From the NCBI RefSeq assembly GCF_000801105.2, contig NC_079515.1, positions 14,508,001-14,572,000 on the forward strand: a stretch of 64,000 nt of DNA, read 5' to 3'. Below the pieces are notes generated by a model. That model saw only the letters and a list, made by a program, of their open reading frames with translations, was not told the origin of the DNA and ran no database searches. Below, in pieces: positions 21,013-33,608 of this stretch (position 1 is the first letter of the stretch; the number at the start of each line of letters is the position of its first letter). This DNA comes from Raphanus sativus (lineage: Eukaryota > Streptophyta > Magnoliopsida > Brassicales > Brassicaceae). Made by a program: the position numbers and the translations under genes.

Positions 21013-22668
21013 TTATTCACAAGCGAGCTTGGTGTCAAAGCTGCTTAAGCAAATGGCAAACGCTTGAAACGCTGACAATGGATACCTATAATCCATCGTG
21101 AACATATCTTTCCCCACCTTACCAAACTGGAGTATCACTTTATCTTGCTCTGGAGGAGCCGGTGCTGACCCGCCTGCCACTTGCGTCGGAGGCGGAAGTC
21201 TCACGGCCACAAGCTGGAAATTTTTAACGGACGCGACCGTCACACGTCCACGGAAATTCAAACACCAGCATTGCAACTGCTCGTGCCACCTAGGCTGCTT
21301 GTTCTTCAAAACCAACGGTCTGAAAGTCGTCTCTTCTTGATCTTCCTCGCAGGACACTCCCATTTCCGAGAATCTAGAGCTGCTGAAGTCTACGGAGCGG
21401 TGGTCGAATGATGACTTGGAGAATGAGATGTTGCTGCGGAACGAGTCATCAAAAGAGCGAGGTGGAGGAGGAAGGAGTTTCTCAGGTTGGTTAGGAACCG
21501 AGCCTCCAGGTTCGAGAGATGAAGTTGGGATAGAGTTCATGATGCAATGCATCCTCCGTGGCCCGCGTGTGCCCAACACGTTGAGCTCGTATGTGATCTG
21601 AGCAATGTTGTAGCTTCCTAAAGGGACTTTGGGGGAGACTCTCCTTGAGTGAAACCTGCTTCTGCTTGTTCGGTCAGTGATAAGTGCACTTGAAGAAGAA
21701 GAAGATGATGATGAGTTTGGTGGTGGTTGTGTATCGTACACCAAGAACTTCGTCCCAAGAAAGTTTGATCTGAAAAGAAAGAAAGAAACCTCAATAAGTG
21801 AACATATGAATGAAAATCACAATAAGCTAAGGATTAAAAAAAAGGAAAACAAAAAAACAAAAAAGAAAACAAAAAAGGAATCTGGCAAGGATTCAGACAG
21901 AACCTGAGCTTTCCGAGGTAAGAGTTACTAGATCTTGAAATGTTATCAGCATCCATGGAGATAATGTACTCGGTCCGAGTAGTTCTACGAGTTCGTTTAG
22001 CGGAAAGAAGAAACTTCCCATTCTCCACAATTAGAGCTGTAACGAAAAAAAAGAAAAAAAAAGTTTAACTTGTGTTTTAGTGAATCCCAAACACAAGCAG
22101 AGCAATCAAAGTTTACCAGAACTTAAACAAAGAAAAAGATGGAATGTTAGCTTTGATTTATCCCGTTTGATGAAACATTGAATCATTGCATCACGAGGCC
22201 CTGGCTGGAAAGAATAAAACATAAACTTATTCTTTAGTCGTTTGAATTTAACAAGATTATTCTTACAGGACATTAAAATAAAAATCTGAGTCACCGCTCC
22301 TTAAAGCGAACCTGTTTGAGTGAAACTGGGAAAGTGAGCTTCCCAGAGATTTCTGGACATAGGACAATCTCTTGGCACATAGCTCTCCAAGACCGACACA
22401 CAGAAGCACAAGCGACCACATGTTTTCTTGCAGGCCAATTACTCTCACTCTCCTCTAGTCTTTTGATCACATCCAAGAGTAGCTCAGGAGGTAGATTAGC
22501 CCATCTGCCTGTCTGAACTATCAAAGGTGAGAGGTCAAGGGAAGACGAGTACTCACGGAACGAAGAGCCCTGAGACTTCCCTTTGTGATGAAGCCTGAAA
22601 TCAAAACTCCTCCTCGACAAGCTCCCAAGCCCATCTCTCAAATCTTGTACAATGCTCCTAAACGACAT
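21013..22668 (-). CDS. TLP10: Tubby-like F-box protein, TLP10-like
   Basis: Four exons: 22668-22312, 22204-22117, 22036-21904 and 21769-21013. All introns are GT-AG, and the spliced length is 1335 nt (444 aa, TAA stop). Residues about 56-98 are an F-box ([20 protein letters not shown]...), the part that would bind an ASK/SKP1 adaptor in an SCF ubiquitin ligase. About 115-444 is the Tubby domain ([29 protein letters not shown]) with the signature C-terminus [15 protein letters not shown]. Tubby domains bind phosphoinositides and tether TLPs to the plasma membrane; plant TLPs act in abscisic-acid and stress responses (family knowledge). The wording matches Arabidopsis TLP10 (At1g25280) better than TLP2. 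A Ser run and Pro/Ala-rich stretches vary within the Tubby domain. The gene looks intact. Assignment to TLP10 rather than a close paralogue is from recall of the family. Confidence 0.93.
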
Positions 22669-23560
22669 TTCTCACCTTATCAACCCTTTGCTTACAACAA
22701 GAAGTTGCTCAAATCCAACAAAGAGAGGTTCCGATTTGAGATGAAGAGATTCCACTATCTGTCGAATTAAGAAAATAAAATCTGAGTCACCACTCCTTAA
22801 TAAGTAAGAAATTAAAAAAAACAAGAAAAAAGTAAAAGAGCCAAAAGAGAAAGAAGATTCGCTACAAGCTTTGGGAAAGAAAAAGATAACTATCGCATGC
22901 CCAATAAAGAAACTACTAGGCCATGTCCTCAACATAGCCAGCTTTTTAATCAACCATGAACCTTTTTTCTTTATGACAAATAATAGTTAATCAAAGAGAA
23001 TCTGACTTCAATCCACCAAATGCTAAATCCAGATCACACATGAAAGCGATTCATATGTAACATAAATTCAATCTGGTAACTATACAAAAACTCATCTGAT
23101 TTACTTCCTATAACGTCAAAATTTTAGTTAATTTTCAGATGAAACTGTTACGGGAAACTCAATACCAAGAACCTGTGATTTCAGGTTAGAACATATATAA
23201 TCTCAGTGAATATGTAAACATTAAAAAAAAAAGACAGAAGGAGAAGGGTAAAGATTAACCTTTCAGACAAGAAGGTGATTATCCAGAAGCTTAAATCTTG
23301 GAATACAAACACACAAAACCTTCTTAAAGCTTCTCCGACCAAATCAAGAAGCTAAGCAAAAGTAGAACAAAATCTGGGTCTAAACAAGAAACAAGATCAC
23401 AAGGATTTAAGCAGATCCGCAGGAGCCTAAAACTAAAACAAAAGAACCCATAAAAGTCAAAGAACCACACAAAGAAAAAAGAGATAAAGTCTTCTTCTTC
23501 GTTTCCAGTACTCAGGAGCTTTTCTTGATTTTTCTCTTTAATAGTTCATTCACGAGACAG
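22669..23560 (-). promoter_or_regulatory. 5' leader of the TLP gene with probable 5'-UTR intron
   Basis: Upstream of the ATG, a plausible acceptor (TTCGACAG) lies at about 22762 and a donor (GAAAG/GTTAAT) at about 23258, suggesting a ~500-bp leader intron as in other plant TLP genes. CT-rich sequence around 23680-23705 would lie near a start site or promoter. A ~25-bp phrase (AAAATCTGAGTCACC then CTCCTTAA) occurs both here (22776-22800) and in coding intron 1 (22280-22303). Confidence 0.45.
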
Positions 23561-25302
23561 CAAGAAAATAATTAAAGAATAAAAAGTTTTTAACTTTTAA
23601 TTCGATTATACTCTCAAATGCTTCTCTCTGGATTTTATTATTATCGAATTTATATGAAACTTTTTAAATATTTGTATTTCTTTAAGAGAGACAGAGAGAG
23701 AGAAATGAATGAAATTGTAATAAGTGGACATTTTGAAGCATTATTGTCCACAAGGCCGCATGACCTACGCCTTGCATCAAGCTAAGACCCAACGATAATG
23801 TTGACCTTTTAGATATTCTTTTTTGTTTGTTTGTTATAAACTTTTTAATCAATTTTTTTTGATAAAAGTGATATTAACACCGTTGAACTTGGAGTCTTAT
23901 CGCTGAAAAGAAAACATTGTTGATTTAAATAGTTTTTTTCCTGATAACCGTGGAATCCAACGATCGAGGTCAACTAAATAATTCCACGAAGTCCGCAGCA
24001 GTCACGTATTCTTATCATTTAAGATAGTTCGAGTGACCAGCGGAAATCGAGCTGCAAATTCACTATATTAGAATTACCTCTCAAATGCCGTTAGCTCAAA
24101 CCCGCTAGTTTTGAGTTAAATACATATAATAATATCTTAGTCTAAAAATAAAATATAAGTATCTTAGTCTTCAAATAAAAAGATATAAATAAACATTTGT
24201 TAGAGTTGGTATTGACTAGTCTATCAAAAACTATATATTAGGAGGATGTTTTGGCATTATTTACTCTCTTCTAGAGTTTTTCCAAACTTGAATCACAAAA
24301 TAGTTCACAGGTTTACCAATATTGGATCACTTTCCAATAAACAATTTACATAATAAACCAGTCAAGCCAGCATCCAAGAAGCAATTTGAAGCTCCAAGAT
24401 CATTCTGAAGACTCCAATGCAATGCGTCTAAGAATATCTGATCCCCAAGATTAGTTTGCCTGGATCGAAAAGGATATATATCCTTCTGCATAGTCAAAAA
24501 TCACGTATTTAATGCTTTTTTTTCCTTTGGATCACTCTAGTGCCAAACCTGTTCGATTTAGATTACTATTTAAGGCATTGTGTTAGATACCAAAACCTAT
24601 GTTTGTTTAGGAGTATGAGTTTAATTTGAGTGTAGTAGTGGAACTCATTATCTCGTCTTGACCAACGTAGCTAACCATCTACCATTCAAATATACGACTA
24701 AATCATACATTGTTGCTTAATTTGATCTCAAATTCTAGTTACAAGATTGAAGTTTAGTAGGATCTATGATCTATTTCTCCTTCATAAATATCCTATAGCA
24801 TCAGATCCCCAAACTATGACCTAGTACTAAACCTCCATGAATTTAAACTTACGAACTTATTTCTCCCTGAAATAAAAACAGTAAATTTATTTTTCCCTCA
24901 ATAGAAAAATTTGAAATTTAATTACCCATAGACTATGGTTCTAGTCAGTTTAATGTTAACCAAAACATTTTTAACCAATTAAACCAAACAAAATCCAGTT
25001 TCTTTCTTCTTCTTCTTCTTCACCAAACTCAGATTTCTTTTTTACTTTTTCTTTTATTCTAACATGTGTTATATATGGATTTGTGATTCCTGATCATGAT
25101 GAGACTCGTTATGTTTCTGAATCCAAACGTGTTAGTTTCTTGTTTGGTTTCTGGATTCAACAGTATAATAGGGGAGCTAGAATCATGGTAGATAAAGCAA
25201 TAGAATCTGATGGTTTATGTTCGTAGATTTACAAGAGGCTGTTCATAAGTGAGAACAAATGTAGAAAATGCTCAAAGAGCTTTATTTAAACAGAAATGGA
25301 AA
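23561..25302. other. Intergenic sequence, promoter side of the TLP gene; no gene seen
   Basis: AT-rich, with a GA tract (about 23687-23703) and a (CTT)n tract at about 25004-25021. No coding frame or clear transposon ends were recognised. Confidence 0.6.
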
Positions 25303-25942
25303 TCTAATCTATTAAAAGTGAAGAACATTTTGTAATTAACTCTGATTTTTTCACAATAATTACAATCACATGCCATTAGTTTTTTTTAAGCTAACAATTA
25401 ATTTAACTAGTTTCATAGCCCTGTGCAGGTGCTAAGCCGGGTACTTTGTCGACACGTCAGGTATTTTTGGGTACGTGATTGTTATTTGAATAGGTTGTTG
25501 AATATGTAAGGGATTTTGTATTTTTATTATTTCTGAAATTGTAAGCAATGAGAAAATGAATTCCGAGTTTGAATCTTGAAAATGTTTTTTTTATTATTAG
25601 CCCGTATTGGCTCATAGATTATTTGCCCGACATACTGGACAACTTTTATTTTTAGATTTAGAATTTTAGAAAGTAGAAGTATATATGAACTATAATTTTT
25701 AAGATAATTTAAATGGATTATTAGAACTCAAACTGAACCCACAGAGATTCGAACCAAACTGAACTGAATCTGTAAAGATCCGAATTGGTAAAACCAAACC
25801 GAATCAAATGATACTCGAATGCTCATCTTTAATCAAAAGTAAAAAAAAAATTGTCGATAACAAAAATGAATATTGTTTACGATATTTAAATATATCATGG
25901 TTAAAACAACTTATTTCGTGCGAGACACGAATTATCATCTAG
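25303..25942 (+). mobile_element. Short non-autonomous Helitron
   Basis: Starts TCTAATCTATTAAAAGTG after A; ends with hairpin TTCGTGCGAGACACGAA (25915-25931) then TTATCATCTAG, followed by T. It is 640 bp with no ORF. Confidence 0.6.
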
Positions 25943-26299
25943 TATAGATATGAAAGTTGATACAACTAGGAACTAGCATTCAGTCAAACAGTGCAGCTGT
26001 GCTATTTTTATCTTTTAATAACCGAGCTAGATTAGATGTTAAAGTTAAGATTAATCCCAGGAGCATGTCGAAAACCTTATAATCTTGCCTTTAGAGCGTT
26101 TACATAGACTATTTAGATAGCCGACACAGAGGCCCATAGTCAGTGGAAGGATTTGACCCACAGGACAAATCCTTTACCATTTTAACTTAACAATGAACTA
26201 CAACACTTGATTTATTGGTTACAACATAACGTTTTAGGGAGATACGATTATAAAGATGAGACTACAACATAATCTTTATGGATTTCAGTGAAATAAAGT

Positions 26300-26853
26300 T
26301 TAAGCGCCAGTCTCACTTCCCCCTTTACCACCTGTAATTACAAAAGTACATCAATATCAGTTCCGAGTCTCCCTTTGGTAAATTCAGTTGCGAAACAACA
26401 TTAGCTCATGATCATAGCAGACAAACACGGTATTAATTTTAGCTTCATGGATAGAGAATACCGATACGTTACATGGTAGATTAGATCGCATCCTACAACC
26501 TAGCTTAACCAACCGGTTACGGATGAAAGAGGTGACCGGTCCGGTAGGAATCCGGTTTCATTATTCTTCTAGAGAGTTATACAGTTTATTTTAGTAACTT
26601 TACCTCGGCTGCACTTTTTGTCGCATTCGTGGTGGCATCGGATCGTCTCTTTTGCTGGAAATATAAAATATTAAAAGGGGTTTACGTAAATGGATGCTAT
26701 GGGGATACTAAGAAGAGAGTACTCACGGGTAGGCTTGACGCAGCCGGTGGTGCAACTGTCGATGCAGTTTACTTGAGCCTCCGTTACCGTCACCATATCC
26801 AAGGTGGAAGACAAAGCCACCAGAATCATAAGAGCCGCTACTTGCGTGTTCAT
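26300..26853 (-). CDS. Small secreted cysteine-rich peptide (69 aa, thionin-like)
   Basis: Three exons: 26853-26727, 26654-26604 and 26331-26300. All introns are GT-AG, and the splice gives 210 nt ending in TAA. Residues 1 to about 27 form a signal peptide (hydrophobic ALMILVAL core, cleavage likely after ...VTEA). The mature ~42 residues contain two C-x3-C-x3-C clusters (CIDSCTTGC and CHHECDKKC), six cysteines in all, then a short Gly/Lys-rich tail. Such small peptides are usually exported to the apoplast and disulfide-bonded. Arabidopsis annotations place similar ones in a plant thionin-like family, but the Cys pattern also resembles alpha-hairpinin-type C-x3-C pairs. Function is unknown, defence or signalling being possible. 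The gene appears intact and sits between two Helitrons. Confidence 0.75.
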
Positions 26854-26889
26854 CGTTCTCTCTTTTCTTGTTTCTCTTTTGTGTGTGGG

Positions 26890-26895
26890 TATATA
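26890..26895 (-). promoter_or_regulatory. Candidate TATA box of the cysteine-rich peptide gene
   Basis: TATATA (within GTATATAC) lies 37 bp upstream of the ATG at 26853, leaving a very short 5' leader if used. The intergenic stretch up to 27376 shows no other gene. Confidence 0.4.
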
Positions 26896-27376
26896 CAGAA
26901 ATGTCCCCGTTGCCAGGCTTGACCGATATCGTTTGTACACGTGTCATGATTCTCTCCTAGTGTTTTCTTGCGTGCACATTCTCACATGTACGCGTTATCC
27001 CTTAAAATATTTTACAGCAAAATTATCTACTGCTCTTCTTAGTTTGGACTTCTAGTTACAGGCATCGGTCAACCTAAGAACAATAGTTACACCTACGCCC
27101 GGGTGCAATCATACAATCACTACACTATACTACACTGTAGGGGCGGACGTATGCACAACGAAACGGTACGGGGTCATGTACTAATTTTTATTTCTTCTTT
27201 GATAATATAAGTTAAATTATTAAATATTATAAGTTTAGTGAAGAAAAATGTAAAAATGCTTCCATCAAAATATGTTTTTTGTTTATTTCCAATATGATGC
27301 CCCGAACTAAAAATATTTTTCGCTCTGCCCCTTCTACACTGAATCCCATCAATATTCTTCGGTGCTTAGTCGAGAA

Positions 27377-29235
27377 TCCCCTAGACTATATTTGCGAAGT
27401 GATTTTGCCACATGTCGTCTCCACAATCAATTTCACAAAAAAATGATGACATGGTTACTAAAATTGATGACATGGCTTATAATTAAATATGACATGGACA
27501 ATAAGATTTTTTGCTGATATATATTTTTGGTAAACTTTATAAAATATGTCAATAATTCATACATTACATTTAATGCCGATTTATATTTTTGGTAAACTTT
27601 TTTAAATATGGTAATAACTCATAAATAATCCATAAAATAAATATATTCAAATATGAATTATAAATTTCGAAATTTTATTTAATTTTACTTTTATAACTAT
27701 AAAATTTTTATTACTAAAAATTTCAAACTTTTCTACATCTTTTAAAAAAGTAAATAAAATTTTAATCGTAATATCATTAGTTTCTTTTAGATATCTAATT
27801 TTTTAAAAAATATTGTTTAGTTTTAATCTCTATAATATTATTTGAGAAGTCAGTTTCCTATGTGTCGCGGTCGCGTTAATTCTTATGATAGTTAATTACA
27901 ATAGTACTCTTAGTGAATCAAATATATCTATTTGTCATTATTAAAAAGAAAAAAATTCTTTTTTATTTGGGTTTCCTTCTCTAAATAACCTATATAATGA
28001 AAAAATTGTAAATTTTAAAAACGAAAAATATCTTTTATATATAATGCGATGCATTAAAAGGAAACTTAACAAAATAATTTTGATTTTAGAGTAAATAAAT
28101 AATTATCCCTTTAAAATATAATCTTAAACAACATAATATATATTTTAATATAATTATTTTATTTTAATTAATCTATTTCTCAAATTTATTACAAAAAAAT
28201 TAAATAACATAACACAAGATATTTTAATGAATAAAAATGCATTTTTTATTTTCTAATTAAGTATCCTTATATATTTTTCCAAATCAAATATATAATAAAG
28301 AAAGTATTTAGAAAATTTATAATGAAAACATTTTTATATGTGATGTAATTTTATAAAAAAAAGAAAGTTCAGAAAATAATCTTGACTTTATAAGTTTATA
28401 AGTTATTTTTATGCAACTTCGTACCGATCATGACTTTACTTTCTATTTTTTTTTTTGCAAATTAACATATACCAAATTATAAAAGATAGTAACATACTTA
28501 CATATCTATGATGAAGAACCAAAGGAATACAATTAATTCAATTTGGTTGAGTTAAACTAGAAATAATATATTTTAGTTTGAAGGAATATATGTAACACAA
28601 TATATCCACAAAATGAGTAATTGGACTAATCTAAATTTTTAATACAAAATCAAACACTTAACTAAATATAATGTATTATTGTTCATATTAATATTTTTAT
28701 AAATATAAACTATAGAAAAATGTAACATACTATTAACTAATATGAGATCTCAATTAATATTATGAATATATATTAACCAACTATTGCAACTAAGTTATTT
28801 TATATAATTTATACATATGCATGAGGTTTCAAAATACTATCGTTGTTATATTAATATCAGTAACTTTGAGTCAATTAAAACTTTAATTTATTTTTACTAT
28901 TTGATTTTAAAAATAAATTATATTAAATTATACATAATATTTCTAAAATATATTTACAAATCTAAGGCAATATCAAATTAAATGTAAACAACAAAATTAA
29001 TCAATATTTTAATCTATATAATAAACAAATTATGGTTGAATTGGAAAATTAGATATTATCTTATATATCCAAAATTATACCTATGATTAAAATAAAATAA
29101 TATTATTTGAAAAATAGCATACTGATTACAATATGAATTACATAGTATTTAAAAATAAAAAATTATAGTAAACTATTTAATATATTAATTTTATAAATAT
29201 TTATATCCGTGCATGCGCACGGGAAAATCACCTAG
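27377..29235 (+). mobile_element. Non-autonomous Helitron (TCCCCTAGAC family)
   Basis: Begins TCCCCTAGACTATATTTG after A at 27376. Ends with hairpin CCGTGCATGCGCACGG (29207-29222) and GAAAATCACCTAG, followed by T. The 5' end is shared with the inverted Helitron in intron 3 of the transporter gene (49970). The interior is AT-rich without coding capacity. Its first 150 bp repeat ATGACATGG words. Confidence 0.7.
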
Positions 29236-32072
29236 TAGTAGTAAGAATGATGACCTCTAGGAAAGTGTTTGTGTTGCGTCCTTTTAAAAAGATATTAGGG
29301 GTTACCTGGACTACGTCCGTGACAATTTTGATTTTTCAAATATTTTATATACAATTATTTCGTTGGATGTTGTATTCTAAACTATATATTTTTGTGAATT
29401 TATGAATATTTATATTTATAGTATGCATAATAAATAATATTTTTTGAGTTTGAAATTATTTTATTTTACATTGTGTAAACATTTTTGTGATAGTTGAATT
29501 TTTTTATTTGTATTTTTTGTGATAGTTTAACCTTTGAACGTTTTGTATATATTTGAATTCTTATTTCTATTTTTATGGGATCTAATAAATATTTTCCAAC
29601 GGAACTTTATATTATATAATCAGAACATTTGATATTATATATGTTTTTTCTTTTGACTAAAAATATTTTTTTATTATCATTTTGTTTTTGTTTTTGAAAA
29701 TTGGCTTTCAATTTAACCAAATCAAATGTCAATTAAAAACCGAAAACATAAACTGGATCTCAATCTCCTATCCACATTAACCTTACCAAATCAAGTGTCA
29801 ATAACCAAAAACATAAACCAGATCCTAATCTCATCTCCACGTTGACGGAAACGAATCGTGCCCGTAAATTAATTTTATATTTTTATCACGTCAAATTTGT
29901 CTATTATTTTACAAATCAGATTACAAATCAAAAATAGAATCATGTTTTTAAAGTTTGTTCTAATTTAGTTTCTAACATTATGTCACTTCGATTATTTTTA
30001 ACAAAGAAACATATAACTAATAGTTGTATCCTTAATATAAATCTAATTTAGTTTTTAGAATTTGTTTTTCAATTTTATACACAATCACATGCAAAAAGTA
30101 AAATAATATTATCATAAACTAAGCTTGTCATCATTTGCATTTTTCATGGAAAGTCACCCTCTGTCGATGACTTGAAAAACCGTTTTTTTTTATAACAAAT
30201 CATTTTCTCTTCTCTTATGTGTTTGCTTCTTGAAATTTTCCGCGAAAAAATCACCAATTTTATACAATCAAATTTTGAATTAGGAGATGTGTCAAAAAGG
30301 GTCTCTCTGATTGAATTAGAGATTTAAGGGTAAGGAAATACTGGTGTAGAGAATCGGTTTCAGCGCATAGTTTGCTCTTCTCCTTCACCCTTCTTCTCAC
30401 TCTCAAGTTTGTTCATGTTCTTTTTCAATCATGGTGATCAGTTTCTTTCTTTCTTTTTCGTAATTGCTGCCTTGACTTCTCTTTTGTGTAGGTAATATAG
30501 AATAATTATATGAATCAGTTGATGTACAACTATAAAAATTGGATCCTTGTGTGTTTAGCGATGTCTAAAGTAGAAGTTTTCATCATCATTTGGCTTTGTT
30601 TTTTGCATTTTTAATATTTATACCTTTGTAGTAGTTTTGTGCCTTGATTTTTCGTGGTAGATTTCACTGTGTGCTCCATCTATGAAATCTTTTGTGATTA
30701 TCACCTTTGTTCTTTGTTAGCATCATTTTATTTTGTAACTTTTAAAGTTCTGGTTTGTGGCAGTGGTGTCCTTTTCATTATGTTTTGGAAACGCCACTAT
30801 TTGTTGCTTTCAAGATCTTGCTCTGTGTACATCTTAAGGATCAATATGGTATACTCTTTAACTTGTAATATTAATCGCGGCTGTGTTTATGGATGGTTTG
30901 TTTGTTTATGATAGATGGTTGTGTTCCTCACTCCTTGTGTTGCGATTGTTTATGATAAATTTTTGGTTTTGTCTTACCATTGCTTGTATGTGTTTATGGC
31001 TGGTGTGTTTGCTTATGATATATTTGGACTTGGTTTCTTAGTTATTGTTCAATAATACTTACCATCATTCCAGAAAGTTGTAACTCGTTATATTTTCTTT
31101 TCTTTTTGTTCTTAGGAAAGAATGATTCTTGCTCATTTGTGTGATGAGCTGAAAGGAGAAGACTGAAAACAGTCATGTGCATGGTAAAAAATCCATAATT
31201 TGCACTCGCCATTCTCTCTATCTTACTGGTTTGGAAACAATATATTTTTATTTTCAAAATGCAGTTTCTACTCTATATTTCCTTTGCAAATACTATAACT
31301 GCAAAATTGAATGATGAGTATTTTTTTTTTTGCATATTTACATTTTTCTGGAGAATGTGCAAGACACTTATGCCTAGAGATGAAGAAACTATGATTGATG
31401 AATCCATATGGGAAATATTTCATGTAAGTTGATTCTTCACTATTTGCATGTGAACTTATCTTTTTTTTTGTAACACTTTTTTTTTGTAACACAAATGTGA
31501 ACTTATCCAAACATATTTTTTTTGTATAGAAGAGGCTTTTACTATATTTTATGTAATATTTATATTTCTATTTACGATAGAAGTTTAATGTAAATTTTTA
31601 ATTTTGTATATTTGCTTATTGTTTACTTTTTCTTTTATTGTATATTTACTTATTCTAATTTTCTTGTTTTATATCAAATGATAATATTCTGATATATGTT
31701 AAATGTAGTATTTATATTCATATATTCTATGCTTGTTTTTCTTATAATGTTTATTTACTTATAAAAATATTTGGAAATAATAAAAGTGTACAACTATACA
31801 TTTTCAGATAGATGTTAATTTAGTTTTTCCATTTCTTATATTGTTTATTTAACTATTATTTATTTTTCTTATATTGTGTATTTACTTATTCTATTTGTTT
31901 GGCATTTTATATCAAATCGTAATATTCTATTTACGATAGATGTTTAATGTAATATTTCTATTTCTTAATTGTATATTAATTTAATTTTTTTTTCTTACGT
32001 TGTATATTTACTTATTCTAACTTTTTTTTTTGCTTTATATTGTATGCTTATTTTTATTACATTGTATATTTA
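29236..32072. other. AT-rich region into which the young Athila element inserted; no gene recognised
   Basis: 2.8 kb. The 30300-31520 part is less AT-rich, with CT-rich leader-like and T-rich intron-like sequence, and could be a transcribed or captured gene relic. No open frame over 85 codons and no recognisable domain is present. 31520-32072 consists of repeated TATATTTACTTATT-type words that continue beyond the insertion at 45278-45960, so both belong to one pre-existing repeat. Confidence 0.5.
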
Positions 32073-33593
32073 TGATGCTAGAACTTTCAGAGTTCCTAAA
32101 ACAAATGTTGTAATATAAGTGAAATGTCGAACCAATTCCAAGGGATTCAAAGCACCAAGAATGCAAGTACTTCCTTAATCTAAGTGCAATCGAAGATTTG
32201 ATGATTTCTAGAACCTAATAAGCAATAACTTAAACAATAAAAACAGTAAATCAATGAACTTTCTTTTATGAGAAAGGAGAACTCATGGGTATAGGAATTT
32301 AGACCTTGGGTGATCAAGCTTCGAACTAAGGATGGCAACAGTCAATCAAACTAATTAACCTTAAGCTTAGACACAATCTTAAACAAACTCTATGTCTAGA
32401 TGAATGCTCATTTGCTAACATATTTCAGACATCAAATGTCTTTGGCTGAATAATATAAAAGCAATCATTAACAAACAAGTCTATTGGCTATCTTAACACC
32501 CTTAACAACAAATGTCTTTGGTAAAGTGTGTTAAGAGCTTAGGAGAGTTGACTCAGACATATCATCGAACACCTTGTGGGTGGGATATGTCTAAAGATCA
32601 ACTTTTGAGAGGCCAACTCAATAGATGCATAACGAATACTCTCCTAGGAAAAGAATAAGGTTTGATTAATACTAAAACATCCTAGAACTAACTTAATCAC
32701 CCTAAATCTTCCTAACCCATGAATTCAATGGTGGATTACTCACTAATGTTCATGATCATTCTTAAACCCATATTGAGTTTCAGATTGATCATAAACAGAG
32801 ATAAAATAACAGAAATCAACAAGAAATAAAATAAGAACAAGAGAATCAATGATCCAAAAGATGAAATCTCCAATAGTTTTTGATGTTTACCAAGTGTAAA
32901 AGATAGATTAGCCTCTGGTGGCTTACACAATACTTAAACTTAGGTTTTAGAACAGAAAAACGTGCATACAAATGACTAAAATGCCCCTGAGAAATGTTTA
33001 AGTTCGAGATGAAACGGGCTCGGAGCGACCAGGAAGGGTCGCTCCACACGGCCGCTGCAAATGAGACGAGCGAGCTGGTCCCCTCGCTGGCTCGGGGTCG
33101 CTCCAGGGGACGAGGCGCAGCGGGTGGAGAGAGCCGCTCCGGTTGGTCGCTGCTGGTAAGACGAGCGAGCAGCACGGGCCGCTGAGGCGGGGTCGCTCCA
33201 AGGGGCGAGGTGCAGCGAGCGGGTGGAGTCGCTCCGCATGGTCGCTGCAAAGAAGACGAGCGACTGGCTCGACTCGCTGAGGTGAAGCCGCTCCAGGATG
33301 ATGAAGACGCAGCGGGTGGTGGGAGTCGCTGGGGTGAGGCCGCTCCAGGTCATGAGGTCGGAGCGACTGACGGGACCCGCTGCACTGAGGTCGCTGTGGC
33401 TTTAGTCGTCTCTAAGTCACTCCTTTTGCCTCTTTTGAGTCCCCAATGCATCCCAAATGATCCATGTGGTACTCCAACACCTGATAAAGACTTATGTATG
33501 CAAAATGCAACCTAAACATGCCTAAAACCTAATCTAGATGATCAAAATGCATGCGAATATGAAGATAAAACAATGGAAATATGCAAGACATCA
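32073..33593 (-). repeat. 3' LTR of the young Athila element
   Basis: On the minus strand it begins TGATGTCTTGC and ends TTCTAGCATCA. It includes the GC-rich GTCGCT motif array (33010-33412). Open frames within it are repeated in the other LTR and are low-complexity, so they are not called as genes. Confidence 0.95.
33010..33412. repeat. GTCGCT/AGCGAC motif array in the 3' LTR
   Basis: About twenty copies of the core TCGCT or CCGCT (and complement AGCGA) at roughly 15-25 bp spacing, on both strands, with contexts GGTCGCTCC, GAGCGACTGG and GCCGCTGC. Strongly GC-rich against an AT-rich background. Confidence 0.85.
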
Positions 33594-33608
33594 ACTCCCC
33601 CAAACTTG
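33594..33608 (-). other. Terminal polypurine tract
   Basis: Minus strand CAAGTTTGGGGGAGT lies immediately before the 3' LTR, preceded by TTGAGGACAAG as in the element at 478-10070. Confidence 0.85.

Noticed and set aside
30654..30911. 85-codon plus-strand frame
   Set aside because: T-rich, hydrophobic by composition, no start context or recognisable domain, and no partner exons.
32846..33515. Several 60-134 codon frames in the LTR, repeated at 44530-45199
   Set aside because: They lie in LTRs, consist of translated GTCGCT repeats, and overlap on both strands in several frames.
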